DNA from: JALZDI01 sp965653225
Lineage (GTDB): Bacteria > Actinomycetota > Actinomycetes > Propionibacteriales > Nocardioidaceae
NCBI GenBank assembly: GCA_965653225.1
Contig: CBFGZI010000047.1
Span: 1 to 26,425 of the forward strand
Length of the DNA: 26,425 nucleotides
Direction of reading: 5' to 3'
Below, piece after piece: positions 16,223 through 22,753 of the stretch. How positions within the stretch are numbered: the stretch's first letter is position 1; each line of letters opens with the position of its first letter. The notes beneath the pieces are model-generated. The model worked only from the letters and a program-made list of their open reading frames with translations. It did not search any database and was not told the DNA's origin. Both the position numbers and the translations under genes were made by a program.

Positions 16223-17734
16223 ATGGAACTCACCCCCGCCGGCGTACCCGAGAAGTTCGCGCCGTTGGGTCTGACCTTCGACGACGTGCTGCTGCTGCCC
16301 GGGCAGTCCGACGTCGTCCCGAGCGACGCCGACACCAGCAGCCGGGTGTCGCGCAACATCAGCGTGGCGATTCCGCTGCTGTCCAGCGCCATGGACACCG
16401 TCACCGAGGCGCGGATGGCCATCGCGATGGCACGGCAGGGTGGCATGGGAGTGCTGCACCGCAACCTCTCGATCGACGACCAGGCCCAGCAGGTCGACAT
16501 CGTGAAGCGCTCCGAGGCGGGCATGGTCGCCCACCCGGTGACGATCGGCCCGCACGCCACCATCGGTGAGGCCGACGCGGTGTGCGCCCGCTACCGCATC
16601 TCCGGGGTGCCGGTGGTCGACGACCAGCGGGTGCTGCTCGGCATCGTCACCAACCGCGACATGCGCTTCGAGGGCGACCGGTCTCGGCTGGTCTCCGACG
16701 TGATGACGCCGATGCCCCTGGTGACCGCGCGGGAGGGCATCGCTCCCGACGAGGCGATGGGCCTGCTGCAGCGGCACAAGATCGAGAAGCTGCCCCTGGT
16801 CGACGACTCCGGACGGCTCATCGGGCTGATCACGCTGAAGGACTTCGTCAAGCGCGAGGCGTTCCCGCACGCCACCAAGGACTCCTCCGGCCGGCTGGTC
16901 GTCGGTGCGGCCGTCGGCTTCTTCGACGACGCGTGGAAGCGCGCGATGACGCTGGTCGAGGCCGGCGTCGATGCCGTGGTCGTCGACACCGCGCACGGCC
17001 ACACCGGGGGCGTGGTCGAGATGGTCCGCCGGCTCAAGGCCGAGTCCGCCGCCGCGCACGTGGACGTGATCGGCGGCAACGTCGCCACCCGCGAAGGCGC
17101 CCAGGCCCTGGTCGACGCCGGCGCCGACGGCGTCAAGGTCGGCGTCGGGCCCGGGTCGATCTGCACCACCCGTGTGGTCGCGGGCATCGGCGTCCCGCAG
17201 GTGACCGCGATCTACGACGCGGCACTGGCCTGCCGCGAGGCCGGCGTACCCGTGATCGGCGACGGCGGCCTGCAGTACTCCGGCGACATCGCGAAGGCGA
17301 TCGCCGCGGGTGCCGACGTGGTGATGCTCGGCTCGCTGCTGGCCGGCTGCGAGGAGAGCCCCGGCGAGCTGGTGTTCATCAACGGCAAGCAGTTCAAGAG
17401 CTACCGGGGCATGGGGTCGCTGGGCGCGATGCAGACTCGCGGCAAGGGTCGGTCGTACAGCAAGGACCGCTACTTCCAGGGCGACGTGGCCCAGGACGAG
17501 CGCCTGATCCCGGAGGGCATCGAGGGCCAGGTCGCCTACCGCGGGCCGCTCGCCGCGGTCGCGCACCAGCTCGTCGGCGGGCTGCGGCAGTCGATGTTCT
17601 ACTGCGGCACCCGCACCATCGCCGACCTCAAGGCCAACGGCCGGTTCGTGCGCATCACCTCGGCGGGGCTCAAGGAGAGCCACCCGCACGACATCCAGAT
17701 GACCGTAGAGGCACCCAACTACGCGTCGCGCTGA
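16223..17734 (+). CDS. guaB: inosine-5'-monophosphate dehydrogenase
   Basis: 503 aa. IMPDH oxidises IMP to XMP with NAD+, the committed step of GMP synthesis. The N-terminal LTFDDVLLLPGQS, two CBS (Bateman) repeats (about residues 98-215), IGGNVATREGAQALVDAGAD, the catalytic loop GVGPGSICTTR with Cys314, IGDGGLQYSGDIAKAIAAGA, the flap YRGMGSLGAMQTRGKGRSYSKDRYFQ and EGIEGQVAYRG are all intact. GAAGAGG precedes ATG 16223. It lies 59 bp before the guaB3 paralogue. The substrate for the next step, XMP, is used by guaA further downstream. Confidence 0.97.
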   Translation: MELTPAGVPEKFAPLGLTFDDVLLLPGQSDVVPSDADTSSRVSRNISVAIPLLSSAMDTVTEARMAIAMARQGGMGVLHRNLSIDDQAQQVDIVKRSEAGMVAHPVTIGPHATIGEADAVCARYRISGVPVVDDQRVLLGIVTNRDMRFEGDRSRLVSDVMTPMPLVTAREGIAPDEAMGLLQRHKIEKLPLVDDSGRLIGLITLKDFVKREAFPHATKDSSGRLVVGAAVGFFDDAWKRAMTLVEAGVDAVVVDTAHGHTGGVVEMVRRLKAESAAAHVDVIGGNVATREGAQALVDAGADGVKVGVGPGSICTTRVVAGIGVPQVTAIYDAALACREAGVPVIGDGGLQYSGDIAKAIAAGADVVMLGSLLAGCEESPGELVFINGKQFKSYRGMGSLGAMQTRGKGRSYSKDRYFQGDVAQDERLIPEGIEGQVAYRGPLAAVAHQLVGGLRQSMFYCGTRTIADLKANGRFVRITSAGLKESHPHDIQMTVEAPNYASR

Positions 17735-17793
17735 GCGGCGGCCGCGGCGCCGGCGTGGGGCCGCACTCGCACCAACGAGCAGCGAAGGACCTT

Positions 17794-18909
17794 ATGGAGA
17801 TCGAGATCGGGCGCGCCAAGAGGGGGCGCATCGGCTACTGGTTCGACGACATCGCGGTGGTGCCGAGCCGTCGTACGCGTGACCCCGAGGAGGTGTCGGT
17901 CGCCTGGCAGATCGACGCCTACCGGTTCGAGATGCCGCTGCTGGCCGCCCCGATGGACAGCGTGATGTCCCCGGCGACCGCGATCGAGTTCGGCCGCCAC
18001 GGCGGGCTGGGCGTGCTCGACCTCGAGGGCCTGTGGACCAGGTACGACGACCCGCAGCCGTTCCTCGACGAGGTGGCGGCGCTGTCCGCGCGTGAGGCGA
18101 CGGGCCGGCTGCAGCAGATGTACGCCGAGCCGGTCAAGCCCGAGCTGATCACCCAGCGGCTGCAGGAGATGCGCGACGCCGGCGTGACCGTCGCGGGCGC
18201 GCTGTCGCCGCAGCGCACCAAGCAGTTCGCCAAGACCGTGGTCGACTCCGGCGTCGACCTGTTCGTCATCCGCGGCACCACGGTCTCCGCCGAGCACGTG
18301 TCCGGCCAGGTGGAGCCGCTGAACCTCAAGGAGTTCATCTACGAGCTCGACGTGCCGGTGATCGTGGGTGGCTGCGCGACCTACCAGGCCGCGCTGCACC
18401 TGATGCGCACCGGCGCGGCGGGCGTGCTGGTCGGCTTCGGCGGCGGCGCGGCGCACACGACCCGCACCGTGCTGGGCGTCTCGGTGCCGATGGCCTCGGC
18501 GGTTGCCGACGTGGCCGCGGCCAGGCGTGACTACCTCGACGAGTCCGGTGGGCGGTACGTGCACGTGATCGCCGACGGGTCGGTCGGGCGGTCCGGCGAC
18601 GTCGCGAAGGCCATCGCCTGCGGCGCCGACGCGGTGATGGTGGGCTCGCCGCTGGCCCGCGCCGCGGAGGCGCCCGGCCGCGGGTTCCACTGGGGCGCGG
18701 AGGCCTGGCACCCCGACCTGCCCCGCGGCGAGCGGGTCGAGTTCGGCACAATCGGCACGCTGGCCGAGATCCTGTTCGGGCCCTCGCGGGTGCCCGACGG
18801 CACCATGAACCTCGTCGGCGCCCTGCGCCGCGCGATGGCGACCACCGGCTACACCGAGCTCAAGGAGTTCCAGCGGGTCGAGGTCGTCATCCAGCAGACC
18901 CCCCGCTGA
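17794..18909 (+). CDS. guaB3: GuaB3 family IMP dehydrogenase-like protein
   Basis: 371 aa from ATG 17794, with GAAGGA 4 nt upstream. It is a (beta/alpha)8 IMPDH/GMPR-fold protein without the CBS pair. RIGYWFDDIAVVPSRRTRDP, LLAAPMDSVMSP, RHGGLGVLDLEGLWTRY and VHVIADGSVGRSGDVAKAIACGADAVMVGSPLA are typical of the actinobacterial GuaB3 group. Aligned to GVGPGSICTTR of guaB, the loop here reads GFGGGAAHTTR: His221 stands where the catalytic Cys should be, and no IMPDH-like mobile flap is obvious. Canonical IMPDH or GMPR chemistry through a Cys thioimidate is therefore doubtful. It follows guaB directly and is probably co-transcribed. A real but poorly understood role in purine metabolism or its regulation is likely. 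Confidence 0.88.
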   Translation: MEIEIGRAKRGRIGYWFDDIAVVPSRRTRDPEEVSVAWQIDAYRFEMPLLAAPMDSVMSPATAIEFGRHGGLGVLDLEGLWTRYDDPQPFLDEVAALSAREATGRLQQMYAEPVKPELITQRLQEMRDAGVTVAGALSPQRTKQFAKTVVDSGVDLFVIRGTTVSAEHVSGQVEPLNLKEFIYELDVPVIVGGCATYQAALHLMRTGAAGVLVGFGGGAAHTTRTVLGVSVPMASAVADVAAARRDYLDESGGRYVHVIADGSVGRSGDVAKAIACGADAVMVGSPLARAAEAPGRGFHWGAEAWHPDLPRGERVEFGTIGTLAEILFGPSRVPDGTMNLVGALRRAMATTGYTELKEFQRVEVVIQQTPR

Positions 18910-18912
18910 CGA

Positions 18913-18967
18913 ATGTGACGCGGGCCACAGCTATGTGACACCAGCAGTGTCTCATTTCCTGTGTCAC
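18913..18967 (+). promoter_or_regulatory. cluster of GTGACAC-like operator boxes before the dehydrogenase operon
   Basis: ATGTGAC occurs at 18913-18919 and 18933-18939, exactly 20 bp apart, and the inverse GTGTCAC at 18961-18967. TGTGA-N6-CCACA at 18914-18929 is one base from the CRP-type consensus TGTGA-N6-TCACA. GACAC-CAGCA-GTGTC at 18937-18951 is a second palindrome. The boxes sit just upstream of the promoter at 18972-19000, the right place for activator or repressor control. Confidence 0.55.
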
Positions 18968-18971
18968 CCTC

Positions 18972-19000
18972 TGGTCAGTAGTCGGACGCTTCCGTACGCT
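18972..19000 (+). promoter_or_regulatory. putative leaderless promoter of the dehydrogenase - GMC operon
   Basis: TGGTCA (18972-18977) and TACGCT (18995-19000) are 17 bp apart, and the -10 ends 7 nt before ATG 19008, so transcription should start at or next to the start codon. There is no ribosome-binding site before 19008, which fits a leaderless message. Confidence 0.55.
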
Positions 19001-19007
19001 CGGGGCC

Positions 19008-20624
19008 ATGACTGCTGAGCCCGGCCCCTCCGGAAGGCCTCTGACCGGTCCCGCCGACCCCGAGCACGACCCCTCGGCGACGTACGCCCTCGACCCGGCG
19101 CTGGCCCGCCGGCTCACCGCCCGGGTCCTGTCCACCTCGGGGGAGAGTGCGACGACGACGGCGCCGTTCACCGGCCAGCCGGTCGCCGCCATCCCGCGCT
19201 CCAGCGTCGACGACGTACAGACCGCGTTCGAGCGCGCACGCACGGCCCAGCGGCAGTGGGCGCAGGTGCCGCTGGAGCAGCGCGCCGAGGCGCTGCTGCG
19301 GCTGCACGACATCGTGCTCGACCGGCAGCAGCAGATCATGGACCTGGTGCAGTGGGAGTCGGGCAAGGTGCGCAAGCACGCGTTCGAGGAGATCGCGCAC
19401 GTCGCGATGACGGCCCGCTACTACGCGCGCACGGCCAAGCGGCACCTGGGCACCAGCCGCCGCGTCGGCGTCTACCCCGTGCTCACCCGGGTCGACGTCA
19501 ACCGGGTCCCCAAGGGCGTCGTCGGCATCATCTCGCCCTGGAACTACCCGTTCACGATGGCGCTGTCCGACGGGCTCCCGGCGGTGCTGGCGGGCAACGC
19601 GGTGGTGCACAAGCCCGACTCGCAGACGCCGCTGAGCGCCCTGCTCGGCGTCGAGCTGCTGGAGGAGGCCGGCATCCCCGCCGACGTGTGGCAGGCGGTG
19701 TACGGCCCGGGCTCGGTGGTCGGCAGCGCGATCATCGACCGCGCCGACTACGTCTGCTTCACCGGTTCGACCGCCACCGGCCGGCACGTCGCGCAGCAGG
19801 CGGCGCAGCGGCTGATCGGCTGCTCGCTCGAGCTCGGCGGCAAGAACCCGCTGCTGGTGCTGCGCGACGCCGACCTCGACCGGGCCGCGGAGGGCGCCGT
19901 GCGCGGCTGTTTCTCCTCGGCCGGCCAGCTGTGCGTGTCGCTGGAGCGGATGTACGTCGCCGACGAGGTCTACGACCGCTTTGTCGACAAGTTCCTGCAG
20001 CGGGTCGAGGCCATGAGGCTGTCGGCGTCGCTGGACTTCACCGGCGACATGGGGTCGCTGATCTCGCCGGCGCAGCTCGAGACGGTCACCACGCACGTCG
20101 AGGACGCCCGTGCCAAGGGCGCCCGGGTGCTGGCCGGCGGCCGGCCCCGGCCCGACGTCGGCCCGCTGTTCTACGAGCCGACCGTGCTCGAGGGGGTGCA
20201 GCCGTCGATGACCTGCTTCGGCGACGAGACCTTCGGACCGGTGGTGTCGCTGTACCGGTTCGCCGACGAGGCCGAGGCGGTCGCGAAGGCCAACGAGGGC
20301 AGCTACGGGCTCAACGCCAGCATCTACACCCGCGACGGCGCGCGCGGTCGCGCGATCGCGGCGCAGCTGCGGTGCGGCACGGTCAACGTCAACGAGCCGT
20401 TCGGGGCCTCGTTCGCCAGCGTCGACAGCCCGATGGGAGGCATGCGCGACTCCGGGCTCGGCCGCCGGCAGGGGGCCGAGGGCGTGCACCGCTACACCGA
20501 GCCGCAGACCGTCGCCACCCAGCGCGGGCTGCCGATCGCGCCGGTGGGCGGCATGAGCGACCGGATGTTCGCGCGCATGCTGACCGGCACCCTGCGGGTG
20601 CTGAAGAGGACGGGCCGCCCATGA
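19008..20624 (+). CDS. succinate-semialdehyde dehydrogenase-type aldehyde dehydrogenase
   Basis: 538 aa ALDH-superfamily enzyme oxidising an aldehyde to the acid with NAD(P)+. Motifs: ISPWNYPFTMAL (Pro177-Trp178-Asn179), VVHKPDSQTPLSAL (Lys of cofactor binding), FTGSTATGR, ELGGKNP with general base Glu275, SSAGQLCVSLERMYV with nucleophile Cys309, and ETFGPVVSLY. The ~45-residue N-terminal extension and C-terminal tail resemble the group annotated as succinic semialdehyde dehydrogenase (GabD2-like) in actinobacteria. The true substrate is not certain. ATG 19008 is set by the -10 box 7 nt upstream. The stop overlaps the GMC oxidoreductase ATG, so the two enzymes may act on one pathway, for example alcohol to aldehyde to acid. 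Confidence 0.85.
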   Translation: MTAEPGPSGRPLTGPADPEHDPSATYALDPALARRLTARVLSTSGESATTTAPFTGQPVAAIPRSSVDDVQTAFERARTAQRQWAQVPLEQRAEALLRLHDIVLDRQQQIMDLVQWESGKVRKHAFEEIAHVAMTARYYARTAKRHLGTSRRVGVYPVLTRVDVNRVPKGVVGIISPWNYPFTMALSDGLPAVLAGNAVVHKPDSQTPLSALLGVELLEEAGIPADVWQAVYGPGSVVGSAIIDRADYVCFTGSTATGRHVAQQAAQRLIGCSLELGGKNPLLVLRDADLDRAAEGAVRGCFSSAGQLCVSLERMYVADEVYDRFVDKFLQRVEAMRLSASLDFTGDMGSLISPAQLETVTTHVEDARAKGARVLAGGRPRPDVGPLFYEPTVLEGVQPSMTCFGDETFGPVVSLYRFADEAEAVAKANEGSYGLNASIYTRDGARGRAIAAQLRCGTVNVNEPFGASFASVDSPMGGMRDSGLGRRQGAEGVHRYTEPQTVATQRGLPIAPVGGMSDRMFARMLTGTLRVLKRTGRP

Positions 20625-22345
20625 CGGCCTCAGCGCCCGCGTCGGGGCATGACTACGACGTGCTGGTGATCGGGTCGGGCTTCGGCGGCAGCGTCACCGC
20701 GCTCCGGCTCACCGAGAAGGGCTACCGCGTCGGCGTGCTCGAGGCCGGCGCCCGGTTCGAGGACGACGACCTGCCGGCGACGTCGTGGGACTCCAAGAGG
20801 TTCCTGTTCGCGCCCGCTCTGGGGCTGTACGGCATCCAGCGGATCAACGTGCTCAAGGACTGCCTGATCCTGTCCGGCGCCGGTGTCGGCGGCGGCTCGC
20901 TGAACTACGCCAACACGCTGTACGAGCCGCTGGACGCGTTCTACCGCGACCCGTCGTGGAGCCACATCACCGACTGGAAGGCCGAGCTCGCGCCCTACTA
21001 CGACCAGGCCAAGCGGATGCTGGGCGTGGTCGAGAACCCGCTGCGCACCCCCGCCGACAAGGTGATGAAGCAGGTCGCCGACGAGATGGGTGTGTCCGAG
21101 ACGTTCCACCCGACACCGGTCGGCGTGTTCTTCGGCGGCCACCCCGGCGAGCGGGTCGAGGACCCGTACTTCGGCGGCGCCGGACCGGCGCGCAACGCCT
21201 GCCGTGCGTGCGGGGAGTGCATGACCGGCTGCCGGCACAACGCCAAGAACACGCTGGTCAAGAACTACCTCTACCTCGCCGAGCAGGGTGGGACGCAGGT
21301 GCACCCGCTGACGACCGTGACCACCGTGCGCCCGCTGCCCGGTGGGGGATACGCGGTCGACACCCGCCCGACCATGCGACTCAAGCGCGGTCGGCGCGGG
21401 CGTCGCACGTTCACCGCCGAGCAGGTCGTGTTCTCCGCGAGTGCGCTGGGCACCCAGAAGCTGCTGCACCGGATGCGCGACCGCGGGGTGCTGCCCCGGA
21501 TCTCGTCGCGGCTCGGCTACCTGACGCGTACCAACTCCGAGTCGATCCTGGGCGCGATCGCGCCCGACACCTCGGTCGACTACAGCGAGGGGATCGCGAT
21601 CACCTCGTCGTTCCACCCCGACGACCACACCCACATCGAGCCGGTCCGCTACGGCAAGGGCAGCAACGCGATGTCGTTCCTGCAGACCGTGCTCACCGAC
21701 GACGACGGCAGCGTGCCGCGCTGGCGCACCTGGCTGCGCGAGATGGTCAGGCAGCGCGGCAACGTCCGGGCGCTGTACGACGTGAAGCACTGGTCCGAGC
21801 GCACCGTGGTCGCGCTGGTGATGCAGACGCTGGACAACTCGATCACCACCTTCACCCGGCGTAACCGGCTGACCGGCCGGCGCCGGCTGACGTCGCGGCA
21901 GGGGCACGGCGCGCCCAACCCCACCTGGATCCCGGTCGGCAACGAGGCCGTGCGCCGGATGGCGCGGATCATGGGCGGCACCGCCGGCGGCTCGGTCGGC
22001 GAGCCGTTCAACCGGCCGCTGACCGCGCACTTCATCGGCGGCGCCACGATCGGCGACTCCCGCAACAGCGGGGTGATCGACCCCTGGCACCGGGTCTACG
22101 GCCACGACGGCCTGCACGTGGTCGACGGGTCGGCGATCTCGGCCAACCTGGGCGTGAACCCGTCGCTGACGATCACCGCGCAGGCCGAGCGGGCGATGGC
22201 GTACTGGCCCAACAAGGGCGAGGCCGACCCGCGGCCCAGCCTGGGCTCGGCGTACGTCGAGCTGGCGCCGGTGGCGCCGCGCAGCCCCGCGGTGCCCGAG
22301 GAGGCGCCCGGCGCCCTGCGGCTGCCCATCGTCTCCGTGGGCTGA
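20621..22345 (+). CDS. GMC family FAD oxidoreductase, cholesterol-oxidase (ChoD)-like
   Basis: 574 aa, ATG 20621 overlapping the previous stop (ATGA). The Rossmann FAD site is VIGSGFGGSVTALRL (GSGFGG at 18-23). LSGAGVGGGSLNYANTLY is the second flavin motif, and the C-terminal GMC domain has TAHFIGGATIGDSRNSGVID and VVDGSAISANLGVNPSLTI (active-site His and Asn). Between them lie Cys194, Cys197, Cys200 and Cys204 in CRACGECMTGCRHNAKNTLV, a CxxCxxCxxxC pattern like that of ferredoxins. The neighbourhood and length match mycobacterial ChoD, but whether the substrate is a sterol is unproven; ChoD-like proteins without clear cholesterol oxidase activity exist. There is no signal peptide, so it is probably cytosolic. 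Confidence 0.87.
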   Translation: MTASAPASGHDYDVLVIGSGFGGSVTALRLTEKGYRVGVLEAGARFEDDDLPATSWDSKRFLFAPALGLYGIQRINVLKDCLILSGAGVGGGSLNYANTLYEPLDAFYRDPSWSHITDWKAELAPYYDQAKRMLGVVENPLRTPADKVMKQVADEMGVSETFHPTPVGVFFGGHPGERVEDPYFGGAGPARNACRACGECMTGCRHNAKNTLVKNYLYLAEQGGTQVHPLTTVTTVRPLPGGGYAVDTRPTMRLKRGRRGRRTFTAEQVVFSASALGTQKLLHRMRDRGVLPRISSRLGYLTRTNSESILGAIAPDTSVDYSEGIAITSSFHPDDHTHIEPVRYGKGSNAMSFLQTVLTDDDGSVPRWRTWLREMVRQRGNVRALYDVKHWSERTVVALVMQTLDNSITTFTRRNRLTGRRRLTSRQGHGAPNPTWIPVGNEAVRRMARIMGGTAGGSVGEPFNRPLTAHFIGGATIGDSRNSGVIDPWHRVYGHDGLHVVDGSAISANLGVNPSLTITAQAERAMAYWPNKGEADPRPSLGSAYVELAPVAPRSPAVPEEAPGALRLPIVSVG

Positions 22346-22430
22346 GCGGCGGGCTGACTGGTCGGGCTGAGCGCGCCCGGCGAGACCGCCCGGAGGTTTC
22401 CACAGGTGGACCGTCTCGGCGCGCAGGCGA

Positions 22431-22453
22431 CCACAGCCACGTGGTGGCTGTGG
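22431..22453 (+). terminator. hairpin after the GMC oxidoreductase gene
   Basis: CCACAGCCAC and GTGGCTGTGG form a perfect 10-bp stem around a 3-nt loop (GTG), 85 nt after the stop. No T-tract follows. It is the most terminator-like of the hairpins in this gap. Confidence 0.55.
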
Positions 22454-22500
22454 GCCCGCCGGCGCCTCCCCCGAGTGAGGCACCGACCGAGAAGGAGTGT

Positions 22501-22608
22501 GACCCAGGGCCCGACCGGGAGGGAGATGGCCGGGCCCTGGGTCCCCCGAGACACATCGGTCTCGTGGTGGGGGTCCGACCGGGGAGGGAGCAGGTGGTCG
22601 GACCCACC
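22501..22608. ncRNA. candidate structured RNA: three adjacent hairpins, two with shared purine-rich loops
   Basis: Stem 1 pairs GACCCAGGGCCCG (22501-22513) with its exact complement at 22531-22543. Three nt later comes the 6-bp stem CGAGAC/GTCTCG (22547-22564). One nt later comes stem 3, GGGTCCGACC (22571-22580) with GGTCGGACCC (22596-22605), extendable outward past a 2-nt bulge to 22566/22608. Loops 1 and 3 both contain GGAGGGAG preceded by CGACCGG. The strand is undetermined: on the minus strand the loops are C-rich (CTCCCTCCC), which recalls the two C-rich-loop hairpins of actinobacterial 6C RNA, but gene context does not support that identity. Confidence 0.45.
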
Positions 22609-22690
22609 TCGCTCAACGACCTCCCACGGAGGGGGTTACGGGGTCATCCCGAACAATTTGCCCGCGGATCGGGCGGTCCCGGTACGTCGA

Positions 22691-22696
22691 TAAACT
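22691..22696 (+). promoter_or_regulatory. putative -10 box of guaA
   Basis: TAAACT matches TANNNT and lies 57 nt before GTG 22754. No good -35 stands at 16-18 bp. If correct, the large hairpins upstream are outside the guaA message. Confidence 0.4.
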
Positions 22697-22753
22697 CGGC
22701 CGCGTCCCCCGGCGGAACAACGCCCGACCCGGCGCAGCAGCGGAAGGCCAACG

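Larger units (their letters stand above)
22346..22753 (+). other. 408-bp intergenic region rich in hairpins
   Basis: No convincing gene lies here. Inverted repeats in order: CGAGAC/GTCTCG (22381-22386, 22413-22418) enclosing TCCAC-AG-GTGGA (22399-22410); a 10-bp stem at 22431-22453; a 13-bp stem at 22501-22543; CGAGAC-N6-GTCTCG at 22547-22564; a ~13-bp stem at 22566-22608; and CCTCC-CAC-GGAGG at 22620-22632. A guaA -10 candidate follows at 22691. Confidence 0.75.

Noticed and set aside
14954..17689. 911-codon minus-strand open frame over the anti-sigma and guaB genes
   Set aside because: Composition is that of a complementary-strand shadow (Val/Gly/His/Arg-rich) and it lies opposite well-supported genes.
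22501..22608. Identification of the hairpin group as actinobacterial 6C RNA on the minus strand
   Set aside because: Loops are CTCCCTCCC rather than an unbroken run of six C, an extra 6-bp hairpin sits between, and the gene context is not one I associate with 6C. Left as an untested option only.
22526..22693. Small plus-strand ORF beginning MAGPWVPRD, preceded by GGGAGGGAG
   Set aside because: The apparent ribosome-binding run is only 0-3 nt from the ATG and is explained as the loop of a 13-bp hairpin. The peptide is Trp/Gly/Arg-rich with no family resemblance. Conservation in relatives would revive it.
22346..22753. Purine riboswitch ahead of guaA
   Set aside because: No three-way junction with the conserved purine-aptamer loop sequences is visible, and the likely guaA -10 lies downstream of the hairpins.
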